Origin: Eublepharis macularius
Taxonomy: Eukaryota; Chordata; Lepidosauria; Squamata; Eublepharidae
Assembly: GCF_028583425.1 (NCBI RefSeq)
Contig: NC_072792.1
Span: 155,564,676-155,628,675 of the forward strand
Reading direction: 5' to 3'
DNA: 64,000 nucleotides
Shown here: positions 13,131-25,814 of the stretch, in pieces
How the letters are laid out: each line of letters starts with the position of its first letter
Position numbering within the stretch: the stretch's first letter is position 1
Position numbers and translations under genes: made by a program
The notes under the pieces: generated by a model
The model's input: the letters and a program-made list of their open reading frames with translations, nothing else
Databases searched by the model: none
What the model was told of the DNA's origin: nothing

Positions 13131-13839
13131 TGTAAATAAATAACTATAGTGTATGGCTTAAGTGTGCCATACTTTAAGGGTGAACTGTCATCATTTTTTT
13201 GTTTTCCAGCAGGTGCCTTATCTGTAACAACTATAAGATGGGTAGAAATATCATTGGTGCATTTTGGGGGTCCTTGTTTGGGGGAAAAAATCTGAATTTT
13301 TCTGTGTCCATTGAAAGTTTGGCATTTATGTTAAAAGATAAATCAAACAGACTGTGTTTGAAACATAATCTGTAGGTTCATTCAGCTTTCTTGTCTATCT
13401 TGCAACAGTTTGGTTTCTCCACAATGGACTTAGGGGAAAGTGGTGGGAAGGTCACCTTTCAAAATCCCAGTGGTGAAGATGAAAGGCAGCGACAGTAGGA
13501 GCACCTTAATAGACAGGAAGCCTATTACCAATTTATTAATGATCTCTGTGGTAAAGACTACAGATTAATGAGAGATTGTAGCTTCTTTGGGACTCCAGAT
13601 GAGGTGTGGTTTACCTTTTGCAGTTATATCCTGCCCTTTCTTCAGGGACCTTAGGGCAGAGTATACTGTTCTTTCCACGCTTTTATTCCTCTGCTGGAAT
13701 TCTGAGCTAAAGTTCATGTAGCTATCTTTTTAGTCCATCACTTTGAGTGTGTAAAAGAAAATGAAATGATGATTATGATGCCTTGAGTCCAAGGAGATAA
13801 GGGAGGACAAAAATGTTTTAATTAAATAAATAAGCAAAT

Positions 13840-14045
13840 GTACCCATTTTTGTTTGTTTGCTTCATTTATGTCTTGCTTTTCTCTCCAATGAGGATGCAG
13901 AGCAGTTTACATTATTCCTTTCCCCTCAATTTAGGTAGAGAGGGTGTGACTGGCCCAGGGTCACCCAGCACATTTCCATGGCAGAGTGGGGCTTCAGATC
14001 TGGATATCTTGGATCCTAGTCTAACACACTAACCACTGTATCAAA
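13840..14045 (-). mobile_element. tRNA-derived SINE (minus strand)
   Basis: On the minus strand a head with AGTGGTTAGTGTGTTAGACT leads into a B-box-like AGATCTGAAGCCCCA region, the GTCACACCCTCTC block and a tail near 13840. It lies just upstream of the RNF6 relic. Confidence 0.6.
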
Positions 14046-14636
14046 TTTAAGCCTCATGTGCCTAGGGAATGTTTTAATTCTAGTTTTCTGGGTTTTGTAG
14101 GAAAAAGTATTGCAAATTATGCCCCTTTTTTCCTTCCATTGGCTTAGAAGGATGCCTTCATTTGTGCAAAACAGAAGAAAGACAACTCGAATGTTAGATT
14201 TCACTTCCTTAAATTTTATAATTTGTTTTAGAATCAAATTTATCAGGAGAAGCCACATCAAAGGTAAGTGCCTCAGAACTGTGAGCAGGGTTTATCAAAG
14301 CGTTTGCAAATTGTTGTAGTGTAGAATAATCTTGCCATCTCTCTTATTTCTCAGATGTATTTGGAGCACTATCTTGAGTCTTGCCATTACAAATTATCTC
14401 TTATGATCTCTTTATTGATTTCTCATTTTTATTTCTTCTCTTTTCTTGTATGTCATAGGATGAAAAAAAAACCCTGCCCTGTTTCTATGTGTTGCTCAAC
14501 CAATAATAAAACTCATGATATCATGTACAGTGCTTCAGGGGAAATAACAGCAGATGAGCTGCAACATATTTGCAAGGTACAAAGGAGCAGCTGGTATCCC
14601 AATCTGACATAGAAAATGGAGGAGATCCAGTTAGAT

Positions 14637-15908
14637 GTAAGCTGTCTTTGTAATATAATAATTTCTTCGTTGATCGTTTTCAAGAGATTCCAACTCTGTA
14701 GATACTTAACAAAATATTCTTTCCTATATTGCTGCTAAAACACTGACTTTTCATCTACAACATACCAAGATGGTGATATGTCTTGGTCGCCCAGAACCTA
14801 CAGAGCTTCTGAAGCTGGTCTGCAAGATCTACACCCCAGCCTTCTCTTAGGGTTCCTGTGTGATGTGATTGCTTTCTTAACAACCCTTTTTGGTTTTTTG
14901 GATTTGTGCTGTATCACTGGCTCATAAAAGAGTTGTGTGAATTGCTCAGGAGCACTTTATTATTTATTTGCTTTATGCATAGCCCACCTTTCTCACAGCT
15001 ATTTAAAATGGATTATACCATCTGAAACAATGCATGTAATTTAGCATGAAGCAGCCAACAAAAATGCATTAGGACTAGGATCAGAAACATTGAAATCTAA
15101 TAACAATAATAACAACAACATTTGATTTATATACTGCCCTTCAGGACAACTTAACGCCTACTCATAGTGGTTTACAAAGTGTGTTGTTATTATCCTCATT
15201 ACAATCACCCTATGAGGTGGCTGGGGCTGAGAGATCTCCTCCATTCACTCTCCCCAATATTTACAGATAACTGAATTACGTTTTAAAGTGATGGGTAATT
15301 ATTATTGTAAGGGTAGGACATCTGATACCCATTGCTTTAATAACTGCAGTTTACTACTGTAGGCATTAAGCTTTGTTTCATATGTCAAATAACCAAATGT
15401 TCTTTAGAGTGAAGTAACATCATGATAAAATCTAAGTTTATTTTTCACAACTACAAACTGGAGCGAAAATAAATTACTCCTCCATAATTCAAATATAACA
15501 ACATACTATGGTATGCAGAGCGGGCCTATGGGCCATGATTTCTGTGCAAAACTAGGGGATTGACAAGTATAGATATATGTCTTTATTTTTGCACGCGCAT
15601 ATTGGAATCATGCAGAATTGCAGAGCTGCCCACTTAGCTCCGATTAAGATCCATTTTTGCCCATGAAACTGCTTGAGTTGTGCTCCCCTGCTGTAAACTT
15701 TCAACATTTGTTTAAGAGGCTAGGTTTTTATAAGTCGTCAGCATTTGCAGTACCTGAAGGGAAGTGGAATGCGAACCCTTTCTGTGATTATATGATCACA
15801 GAAGATTGCAATTTCAGACATTTAGGTTATCAAGGAGTACAATTACCTGCCTTTCTAAAGTTTTAAGCCCTGTAAAATATATCTTAAATATATTTTAACT
15901 GCTTACAG
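14637..15908 (+). other. RNF6: Former RNF6 intron between the two exon relics
   Basis: It is bounded by GTAAG at 14637 and TTACAG at 15908, so both splice signals survive. It contains a tRNA-derived SINE (about 15100-15280, minus). The rest is AT-rich with no recognised feature. Confidence 0.65.
15100..15280 (-). mobile_element. tRNA-derived SINE, 3' part (minus strand)
   Basis: AACAACAACATTTGATTTAT followed by ACTGCCCTTCAGGACAACTT and AGTGGTTTACAAAGTGTG is the tail half of the SINE seen complete at 50565-50825. The tRNA head is missing or eroded. Confidence 0.65.
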
Positions 15909-17158
15909 ACTATGAGACTGTTGGGTAAACCCAGCCAGTGATACCCTGCTAGAATGGCTGCATATATTCCATTGTACAAGAAATTCTAACCGAAGTGAAC
16001 TGAGTGGAAACCAGACTCAGACCTGTGAGCCAGGCAAACCCAACTAGCAGATAATTAAAGTTTAGACTTGAAATAGATATAAATCATGAATATTATAGTG
16101 AAAGTGGTCCCAATCCAGAATATGATGGCATCTCACATGTAGAAAATATTCCTCCAATAGCAGATATCCCAATAGCCAGCCAAGCAAGGAGCAGGGTATT
16201 GAGAGAGACATTTGGCCAAGCCCTTGCCTCCTCAGGAATATAAGTGGTTCATTAGCACAGTATGGTGAAGAAACACCTTGGCTTCTGGGCAGACTCAGCA
16301 GCAGAAACAGCAGCTCAGCTCAGCATCACACAATGAACACAACATTATCAGACAAAGGAGAATACAGAGAGTTACAGCAGTGAGGCTTCACAGTGGGATA
16401 GCCAGAGCTAGTACTCGGAGGACTATGAGACAAAGATCAGATGTGTTAAGTAGCTGAAACCAGACCCTATTGGAAGGATGGCCATGTCAGAATAAACAAA
16501 AGCAGGTCTAGTGGGATGCATAGAGTCCATTCTCTTCCATGACAAGGTGAAGTGCAAATGCCATCACTGGGTATAACTGGAAGAGGAGGAATTTGAGAGA
16601 TCCATAACCTTGCTTACAAGGTATCCTGCCATTGTATCAGACCTTCTGGTAAAAACAACTTGACCCAGAGAACACAGATACCAGGTCAGGATTGGTAGAA
16701 GAAATCACTCAGGACTGGACATGGCAGGAAACTTGGTCACTTCTGAAAGTAATACTGAGGGATTTCATCAGATCATTTCATAAACTGAACATCCAGGTGT
16801 ACAAAATTACATTAGCATCTTGTGTATACCTCCTCGTAGGATATCAGAACCTGGACTGGTCTAAGCAGTGTTGGTGAATTCAGAGAAACATCATTTGAAG
16901 CAGGCCTGCTGAACACGATAGCAGGGAATGGCATGGAGAGATCAGCGCTACAGAACATGATAGTCATGAGGACTAAAAGCAAGGGAGCAAGTTTCAAGAT
17001 GTCAACAATTTAATTGCAAACGGGACACTTCCTATTCTTTGTCTTGTGCCTTTTGTTAGATGAAAATACCACTGTTTATTGAGAGGATTTACCAAAGACC
17101 AAATGGACAATCTTTGTACTCTCAATTATGGGGCTACTACCATAGAAGAAGGTGAACC

Positions 17159-17284
17159 TGTAGTAGATGCATGAATGAATATGTGGTGGGACGCAAGCTA
17201 AGGCAGTTACCATGTATGCATGAGTTCCATATTCATTGTATGGATCATTGGCTTTCTGAAAATTCTGCTTGTCCAATTTGTCAG
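17159..17284 (+). other. RNF6: RING-H2 domain remnant of RNF6, open for 42 codons
   Basis: The frame reads [16 protein letters not shown], then [11 protein letters not shown], then [15 protein letters not shown], and then a stop. All eight zinc ligands of a C3H2C3 RING are present: CxxC, CxHxxHxxC and CPIC. From memory of human RNF6, about 31 of 42 residues agree. The family's last dozen residues after CPICR are cut off by the stop. It is out of frame with the upstream GFTKDQMDNL segment. Confidence 0.9.
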
Positions 17285-18215
17285 TAATCTGTTGTAACCT
17301 AATATCAGACAGTGGAGAAATCCTCAAATTCTTGATTTTGTTGGGTCTGTTGGAAGCTGGTATTTCATTACTATTTTGAATAAGAGGAAGGGATTTATGT
17401 TTAAAATTGGAGAAACTTGGACTATATTTGAGAGCAAACAATCTCAAATATCCATGTTCTGACTGTTATAAATCTTCATAATTTGAATGCATTTCAGGTT
17501 TCAGGCATCAAATGAGAGTGCGGGGTCACATGTGCCTTATGACTGATCATTGAAAGCTACAAGCTGGTATCTCCTAGACTCCAGCTTTGATAACTTGCTA
17601 GTCCTTGGGTCCTAAAAACATCTGCAGTAATATTTATACCTTATGCCATTGACGGTGATTTGCTTCAGAAGTCAAAATTCTCCCCCTTCCGTTTGTTTTT
17701 ACATTGAAAAGCAGCCTTTAAATCAAGAGACTATTCAGTCTGCTGCTGGTACAACAAACACCTGACTAGAGATCCCCACTAGGGGTGACCCTAAAACTTG
17801 TCTGACTTAACTGACATCAGATTGGGTAGGCGATATCCGAGATCTGTAAACATCATTTGTTGGGAATTAAATGGAGCCTGCCTGCCTCCCATTCTCTAGG
17901 AAACAGCCTTTCTTCTGGCCAATCTTAGTCCTGGGTCTCTTCAGGAGGGTTGCCTTGGCCAAGCACATTGTCCTTGGAGGGGAGGGAAATTTTAAATGGC
18001 AGTCATCACTTACGTTAGGCATTTTGCATCAAGTGTGCACTCAACTGCCCCTTGTGTCATGGGACAGATGTCTCTCTAGGCCTGACAGATCCTGTATGGG
18101 CTACACTGGGCTATTTTCTTGACAAATGTTTTGATTTTGATTATTAATTCACTACTAGCTAGTCTTTCCTTTGTTCCTTTTCTCTGGTGGGAGGGAGGGA
18201 GGGAGGATGACATTT

Positions 18216-18296
18216 AACAGTGCAATCGTAAGCAGATTCACTCCATTGATTTCAATGGGCTTAGACTGGTGTAACTCTTCTTAGGATTGCACTGTT
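18216..18296. mobile_element. 81-bp palindromic miniature element
   Basis: The ends are AACAGTGCAATC and its exact complement. The interior pairs AAGCAGATTCACTCC with a GGTGTAACTCTTCTT-like arm around a TTGATTTCAATGG centre. It is a common squamate foldback sequence. A partial relative lies at 58683-58745 (AAGCAGAGTTACTC, then AAGCCCATTGATTTCAATG). Confidence 0.7.
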
Positions 18297-21200
18297 GGTC
18301 ATGGGGATGGTGTACTTTGGGAGAGGTATTTTTGTTTTGGTATGGGTTAGCCTCTGACTTGTTTTGATCCTTTTCTTTGCTTCTGATGAGTTTGTTTCTT
18401 GCTTTTTTAAAAAAAAAATATGGTTCATTTTCTTGGTTGGTTTTTCTGGTTGACCACAATGGGTTGCCTGTTTTCCACCTTTTTATAGATTAGTGATTTT
18501 GAGTAATGTCATATATTTAAGTTTGGATGATTAGGCTCACTTTCCTTTTTTAGATTACTCTGCAAAGAGAGACCATTCCCCCCGCCCCCCCAACAAATCA
18601 ATTGCAATTCAAAATCAGCTGGCCTCAATTTTTAAAAATGCTCCCTTCTTCCACAATGTGATTGGCGGGGTGGGTGGGCGCTTCACAAGATAGACACTCT
18701 TAAACAACTGCCTTTACTTGCAGTTATTAAGTTTGGTAAAAACAAAACAATCCAGAAAATCAGCGACCATTTTTGTGCCTTTTTCTACTATGCAGACAGG
18801 ATGGCTGGGGGTACGTTATTCAAGGGGCTGTAAAATTGCACCCCTTTGTCTAATCTACTCGAAACTTGGAGAGTCTTTAGAAGAGAGGGTGAACTAGATT
18901 CCCTGATATTTTGATACCATTTAGCAAGAAAAAAAATGTCTGCTCAGGAAAATCTTCCATGCAGACATCCAATTTTAATGAAAACTGAAATGGAACATAA
19001 CATGTCTTCATCGTGATACAACAAAACATTTACAAGAATTCTTAAAACAGATAAACCTTCACTTTCTTAAATTATAATGTGAAATTAAAACCAGATTTTT
19101 TCCCAGTACACACTTCTAATGCCCATAGGACATATTCCCCTTGTAGAGTGCACAGTAGCATTGGCCTAGATTATTATGGGGGGTAGAAGGCTTCTGGAAC
19201 TCTCCTGTTGCCCTATCCTGCTCCTTCCTGCTTCACATACTGTGCTGCTTGACTGATAGAGAAGATTGGGTTAAGAATGTGGCAGATAGGTACATGCCTT
19301 CCGTTCCTGAAAATGACCTGGTAAAAGTGTCAGGTGCTCAGCATCAGGATCACCTGTCATACTCCTGCAGCTAAGGCTGATGCTGTTGGGGGCTGGGAAA
19401 CTGAGAACAGGAAGGGGTTATTGATTCCTACTGTAACCTCTCTGTAGCCTGAGAACCTGGCCTTGAGAAGTCTATGAATCACACAGCCTGATTTCCTGCT
19501 TGTAGAGTCCAAAGACTATTAGAAGGTGGGGGGGGGGAGGAAAGTAGCCACGGGGAATCTTTAGCTGCTTTAGGCTGGTCTGTAGCTGTCAGTCCTAGCA
19601 AGGATGGCATGAGAGCATGAAACTAGCATCTTATCTATAAACAAGTTTAACTCCTGAAGTCTTTTGAGAGCTGCCTGACAGCCTCACAGTAAGCTGAGTG
19701 CCAACGAATGGCCCAGAGTGGGGTGGGTGTGTGGGTGAGGCAAGCAGGCCCCTTTGCAGTTTTTGTAGGGATTCATTCCACTGAACTATGCTAACCTGCA
19801 GTGGACTGGCCCCAAACCAAGGGGTTTGACAGATGGACATAGTTCAGCTTGAAGAGACTGCGTGTGTTCTTATTTAATACTGGTGTTTTTATGTAATAAT
19901 TTTAAACTAGGATATATATTTTGAAAAGACACTTTAAAGAGATTGAAATATAAATAATTAAAATTGTAACAGTTATTATTTTAATCCATGCTCACCTTTA
20001 CAAAATAAATGCAATATCTGAAATTTTCTAAATATGTAATTTCTGCTGATTCATGAAAAACTTAATTTAAATGTAATTTTATTTTAAACCCCCTGCGTAA
20101 CTCATAAATTTGCAAGACAAGAAACTATTGCTGAGTATCGACTTCATTTTTGTAGCTTTTGAGACAGTACGTATAATTTACATGAATTAAGCTTTGAGTA
20201 AATCCATTTACTCAGCCCCAGTCCTCGAGCAAGTTACTCCAGATAAACCTGATGGGACACGTCTAAATTCAACAACTTGATAACTGTGCCTTAGCATCTG
20301 TCTCTCTGAACAGGGAGAGTCCATTTTGCTCTTATTACTAAGTCATTAATGGACCCTGTTGGGCAATTTCATCCTATCATATATGTAAAAATCTTGTTGA
20401 TCGTAAAAATAATAATGTGAAATATGTTGTGTTGGGACCGGACTAGATGTTTCCACAGGTGTGAGGATTCCTGCTCACAGAACTTGATTCCTTCTTTCTT
20501 ACATCAGTCTGATGTAAGGCTCCCAAAGATTCTCTTCTTATAGGTGAGGAGACCTCCCCGGAACAAGATTTCAGGGGGGCATTTGGGCTTGCTGTAGGAG
20601 AAGGGAAAATCACATGCCATTTGCAGAAATCCTGATGCCTACTAAAAAGTTCATTAGTATGGAACCAACCCATTTTTAGTGCCCCAAATAAAAGAAAATA
20701 GTACCTATCTAATAATCTTAGCAAGAGCCACTTTTCAGAAATACGAAGTGCTGTGAACCAAGTGGAACTAGCCATGGTGCTGAAAATTCTTCCTCCAAGT
20801 TTGTATAAGGTCAGTAGAATAGGCATCTCTGTTTCAGGTCGTCTACTTATGTTGAATATATCTGGAAGTGAATTCTATATAATTATTCTCAAAAGTAATT
20901 ATAATGTTTCTGCACCCCATGTTCCCATTTTAATATTTTATTTGTAGCAATGTGGCTGGAGAAGAAGGGGTTGTGCCATAGAGGTTCTCAAGGTTTAGTT
21001 TTCTTTAAGTAACATCAGTAAGTTTTCCAACTTCCAACTTTTCAGTACAGCAATATCTACTATGCAGAATACCCAATTTATTTTTAAAGATGCCCTTGTA
21101 TACTTATAGCCCTCCAGGCTAACAGAATATTGAGCCTCCTTACCTGATAGAATTAGAATTAGGAAGTGCCTGGTTCAAATATTGCCACTGCCATTAGTGG

Positions 21201-21433
21201 ACTTCAGTTTTCCTAAGGCCACTGTCATTTCACCACCTCAGTTCTCCATCTGCAACACCAGGATCAAATGGAACTGTCTTACAGGGTTGTTACAAGGATA
21301 ATTGAGGTAATTAAATGCTTATCTCTTTTGTTGCATTTTATTATTATTTATCTTGCATTATTTTAAAAATCGGAATGTTAACAATGACAAAATTCCTAAG
21401 ATCTTGAGAACATTTATAACAGCAATAAATGGT

Positions 21434-21655
21434 TGAGTGCATTGAGAGCTGCTGTAGCATAATAGTTAATAGTTAACCACTCTGCTGGTTCGACTCTCAC
21501 TACTGCCATGAACTCAGCAGGTGGCCTTGGGTAAACCACTCCTCTCAGTTCCAGCTCCCCAGCTGTATTGTGGGGATAATAAAAACACTGACTTTGTTCA
21601 CAGCTCTGAGTGGGGCACTAATCTGTCTAGAAGAGCAGCATATAAGGGCAGTTGT
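21434..21655 (+). mobile_element. tRNA-derived SINE (plus strand)
   Basis: The order AGAGCTGCTGTAGCATAATA, a B-box-like CTGGTTCGACTCTC, GGTGGCCTTGGGTAAACC, and a tail with GAGCAGCATATAAGGGCA is the standard layout of this SINE class. The end of the tail is eroded. Confidence 0.65.
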
Positions 21656-23426
21656 TGTTATGCTTGCATGCACAAAATGCCAGATTCGGTTGTTGGCACC
21701 GCTTAGAGGATTTCTAGTAATAGGTGCAGAAGGGACTTCTGCAATTCCTAAGACTAGGCATCACTCCCAGAATACTAAACTAGATAGACCTATAGTCTGA
21801 CTTGGTATAAAGCAGCTTCGTATGTTCAAAATCAAGCTTGTGGGGCCAGAGGAATGTTCTCTCTCACCAGCTGCCATATGTGGAAACTTTCTTCTACATA
21901 GGCAGAGCTGCAGGCCATCTGTGTATTGCTATTAATCTCCCTGCCCACGAGTACCCTGGTTACTCAGCTTCTTACCTTAACAGTCCCATATGATTGCTAC
22001 GAAACTCATTGGGTGACCTTGGGCCATTCATTTTATCTCACGCCAGACAACCTTCACAGGGCTATTGTGAAGATACATGGAACAGTGAGAATCCTATCTG
22101 CCACCCTGTGCTCCTAGGAGAAGGAGCAGGATAAAAGAAATGGGTTAAATGAATGGAAATGGAAATGTTATTCCATATCGAGTAATCTGTCTGTCACAGC
22201 TTTCCAGTATTTCTGAACAAAACAGTTTGCAGCAAACATTGTAATCAATGTAAACATTGACTGAATGAGTAGTCATTGCCAGTATTTCCTGTTCTTAGCC
22301 TATACTGACCTCTAGTGTCTTCTAACAGCTAACTCTGAACACAAGAGCGCAAGGGCTGGCACATTATGCATCCTTGTGTAGATAGGTTTTTTAAAATAAA
22401 GAACCTAGAAGGTAGGCTTTAAATATTGGTTCATTTGCAAATGTAAGTTGCCATCTTGAACTTCCTTGTGAAGTCATGAGAGTCTGTCTGTATGAATTGG
22501 GATGTTTAGTGTGTGCACTCTCTTATAAATGTGAATTTATTCACAGCTAATACAGTTAAAGTTTTACATGGTATAGTTTATAATTTTGTGATTACCAGCC
22601 ATCTCCTTAAGAGAGCAACATTATTCAGTTAGGAAAAGGTTGGGAACATCAGGCCTATTTGTCTGATCTAGTTGCCTTCTCCTTCTCCCCCTGCCTTTTT
22701 ACAAATCCTCCCAGGGCTTCTGTTTAACTGGACCCAGCCTCAGAGATTATCTAGCAAATTCCACTGTTATTTAAGCACACAAAGAACCATCTTCTCTGTG
22801 CCATTGGGAAGAACTAGGGCAGCCCTTTCCCTCCTTCAGAGGGGTACCTTTCTCAGGAACCTGTAATGCAAGTATTAACTTCAGACACATTCTCTACCAG
22901 GGCTTTACAAACTATATACTGGACTACAGCTGTCAGTCCTTGGCAGGTAGATTCCCCAAGTTCTCCACAGCAAACATGCAGGTGTATTAGAGATCCATCA
23001 AGTTCAAGGTGCTCAGACAACTGAATTGGCAGAAGTGACGTGGATGGGGTCGGTATTGTTAGTTAAGGGAAGGTTCCTGCCATCAGGATAGGAACTGTTA
23101 AAAGTCTGGGCATGAAAGAGCCTAGGGGGTGAAGAGAAGAAGCTAGGTTTAGGCTAGACAGAACAAAGAATGAAATCATCTCAGTTCCCAAGGATTCATT
23201 TCGACTTGGCCGCAGCTGTCCTTCAAGGACACTTGCTGGAGGCAGCGGGGAAAGAGAAAGTAAATACTTGCGAGATAACCTACTGCCTTAACATCAGTAA
23301 GAAACGTCTCATGCCCTCAGAGGACCAGTACATAACACAGAATACATTTGTGGCAGATATGCAGACAGGCATATATGACAACAGCAGTGAATGATTATGT
23401 ATCTCCATCTACTCGGCATTTCTTTC

Positions 23427-23456
23427 TGTCTCTCTCTCTCTCTGTGTGTATGTGAT
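23427..23456. repeat. CT/GT microsatellite
   Basis: A run of CT dinucleotides passes into GT repeats. No further meaning is claimed. Confidence 0.8.
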
Positions 23457-23611
23457 AGATGTGATGCTATTATTTATTAGAGTTCACCATTCAATTGATC
23501 TTAATCTAATTTATCATATTAAAGGCACTGGTGTACCAAGTATGTTTATAATTCTTATTTATAATGTTTATTTTAATTATGGAGAACAGATACATCCTTT
23601 GTATAATCTGG

Positions 23612-23930
23612 CACTGGATCATTCATTCATTCATTCATAGTCTACCTTTTTCACTGAGACACAAGGCAGATTACACAGCACAAATCAGTATGAACAGCAG
23701 TTAGGACATTCAATACAATAGCTTGAAGACATTTGAAATCAAGAATAAATCCAAACACAAGAGATGAAACATTGCTGAACATTACATCTTTCACGCTATG
23801 TAAACTACCCAGTCAAAGAGTCTACAGCCCCTGTCCCTTTACCAAGGCGTCTCTCTTGCAGCGCAGCCCTGTGACCTCCGATTATGAAAGGGGCTCACTA
23901 GCCCTTAGGGGCTAGAAATCTCTTTCAAGC
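23612..23930 (-). mobile_element. CR1/L2-type LINE 3' UTR fragment with ATTC-repeat tail
   Basis: Minus-strand 3' end: TCATTCATTCATTCATTCAT (complement of the TGAA-repeat tail), then AGTCTACCTTTTTCACTGAG, the conserved last block of this LINE family. The same block begins the copy at 24425-25140 and closes the plus-strand copy near 34060-34105. Confidence 0.65.
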
Positions 23931-24424
23931 ACTTGGAAGGTCAGAGAGTGGGGGATGAGTAGAGACACAAATATTAGTTTGCGTTTAGACAGAAACACTT
24001 AAGAATTTGAGCTGGAGTTAGCTAAACCTGGAATGCAGCTGGGGAGTTCAGTTGTTGCTCTTTGGAAATCTGATGTAGGATAAGCAATTTTGCTTGCTTG
24101 CAGTTTCCAGGGCTCTGCCATTACAAGGAAACTGATGCTGTTAAAGAGGCCATCTCTGACACTTAACAACTGCTAGGGAAAGCTGGATGAGCCTCTTCTT
24201 CATAAAACTATTCCATACTCTGTTTTTTGTGGGCACAGTTCAGCCTGTCAAGTCACCATGGGTTTGGAGAGAGGAAGGTATGTCTCTAGCAGCTATTCAT
24301 CTTTGAAAAAAAATCTTCTGAAACAATAGGATCCCACTGAACTGGAATAATGGTTGCTTTGTAGTTATACATCTTCGCTCCATTTCTAGGACTAAATCAG
24401 AGACACACAAAGGGACCAAGGATT

Positions 24425-25140
24425 GATTATGTCATTTATAGTCTGCCTTTCTCACTGAGACTCAAGGCGGATTAGTACAATCAGACATTTCCATAAACAA
24501 TGCCATAGAGTAAATAAATACAAGCTTACAAAGACATAGCATTAGCAAGGATCCAATACAGAGTTGAAGAAATGCTGAAACAGAACATAATCAATTCTAG
24601 GACTGGCATTAGACAACATGAAGCACAGGCAGTATATAGGAGTACATATTTAAAGCAACAGATAATATGTAAGGTAACATAGTGGTGAGGTCTATGGTCC
24701 CTTACTCATTAGCAAAGCATCTGAGCCCCCCTCCCTACAATACAGCCCTCCTATCTGAGTAAAAATAATTCGTTTTTGCATTGTTTGCGGAAAGCCATGG
24801 GAGCAGAGTCTCTCCTGACCTCCTCAGGCAGGCCATTCCACGGGGTAGGGGCCACCACACAGAAAGCCTGTCTATAGGTTGCTGTTGATTTTGCCCATGT
24901 GCAGGCTGGCACCTGCAGAAGACCCTGTTCAGATGAGCGAAGCTGCCATGGAGGAACATAGGGAGGGAGGCAGTACCGTTGGTATGCCGGACCAAGGCTG
25001 TGAAGAGCTTTGTATGTGATAACCAATACCCTGAGCTGAGCATGGTAAATGATAGGTAGCCAATGGAATGGGAGCGATGGTCATGCTCCTGCTCGCTCCT
25101 GATAACAGTCCCAATAACCAACATCAGACAATTCCAGCTA
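24425..25140 (-). mobile_element. CR1/L2-type LINE fragment (ORF2 tail and 3' UTR, minus strand)
   Basis: The minus-strand translation includes VITYKALHSLGPAY, LPPYVPPWQLRSSEQG and APTPWNGLPEEVRRD, the C-terminal tail of CR1/L2-clade reverse transcriptase, then a 3' UTR ending in TAGTCTGCCTTTCTCACTGA (24440-24459, written on the plus strand). The 5' part is truncated. One frame of about 90 codons remains. Confidence 0.75.
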
Positions 25141-25814
25141 AAATACTGCTTTATCAATGTCTTTTTTAGTGCATAATTTATAATTAATCTCATCATGATT
25201 CATTATTTTACAATAAGCATGCACTTGGGCATTTATTAACACACAACATTAATAATGACATTCCATCAGCATGTGTAACAGATCAATCCAATTCTACCAC
25301 CATCTGATAATCATCCCTATACCAGAGCATGTCGTGTGCTTACAAGACTGCTGTTTGAACAATGTGAAGAGGCTTGACATAAAGGAATACTCCTGGTGGG
25401 TGCCAGGGTTTCTGACACCAAAAATATCAATGTTCCTTTGTGAGCACAGATGTTTTCTCAGTGGGATCTAATTGTTAGGCAATGAGTATGTTCAGGTTCC
25501 CATCAGAGACTGAAGAAAGAAAGCTCCTCCCCAAAAGAGCCTTTTGAGCAAAGAAAGCAGCAGAGAGAGAACTATGAGTTGGCTGAAGTGCCTTGGTGTA
25601 GCAGTCTCCCGGTTTCTCTTTGTGGATCTGATGTGGGGTAGTAGATCTGCTTCCCTGTAGCAGTGCCTCTTTGCCGCTACTCATACAGCAATGCAAAAAA
25701 CTGCTCTAGGATTCCAGTGCTGTCTCCTCCCAACAGCACCTCCTCTTCAAATGGGACAGGAAGCCCAGCCCCAGGAATTTCTTGAGAAGTAGAATGCATG
25801 TAACACTAATCTGC

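Larger units (their letters stand above)
10270..14458. other. Intergenic region between CDK8 and the RNF6 relic
   Basis: There is no intact gene. It holds a degraded 5S-type SINE (about 10600-10725), a hammerhead-like repeat fragment (11365-11450), a CpG-rich patch (11640-12040), an hAT-like element (12091-12300), a LINE tail (12785-13130) and a SINE (13840-14045). A 32-bp segment at 14232-14263 lies between TTTTAG and GTAAGTG and could be a former small RNF6 5' exon; its similarity to the RNF6 N-terminus is too weak to claim. Confidence 0.6.
14459..17310 (+). pseudogene. RNF6: RNF6 unitary pseudogene (RING-H2 ubiquitin ligase, decayed, introns kept)
   Basis: Two exon relics are visible. Exon A (14459-14636), between ATAG and GTAAG, reads SGEITADELQ, then after a 1-base loss GTKEQLVSQSDIENGGD; human RNF6, as I recall it, has PGEITSEELQQ and GVKEQLASQPD. 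Exon B (15909-17310, preceded by TTACAG) reads DTLLEWLHIF, SGNQTQ, then in another frame ANPT and KFRLEIDINHE; later RYPAIVSDLLVKTT, SGLDMAGNLVTSESNTEGF, PPRRISEPGLV, ANGTLPILCLVPF and GFTKDQMDNL. Several frame changes and in-frame stops break it, and the IMTGFGEL region looks deleted. The last 126 nt (17159-17284) are open and encode a complete RING-H2. The kept intron (14637-15908) and the place beside CDK8 argue for loss of the original gene, not a retrocopy. RNF6 elsewhere ubiquitinates nuclear and cytoplasmic targets. The identity is secure; how widely the loss is shared is not known. Confidence 0.9.

Noticed and set aside
14459-17310. RLIM-derived or processed RNF6 retrocopy
   Set aside because: Residues such as GEITADELQ, GTLPIL and [11 protein letters not shown] fit RNF6 better than RLIM, an intron with splice signals remains, no A-tail or target duplication was seen, and it sits beside CDK8.
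20443-20826. 127-codon minus-strand frame in the intergenic region
   Set aside because: No recognisable motif, no splice or promoter context, and no codon bias that I can see; length alone is not evidence.
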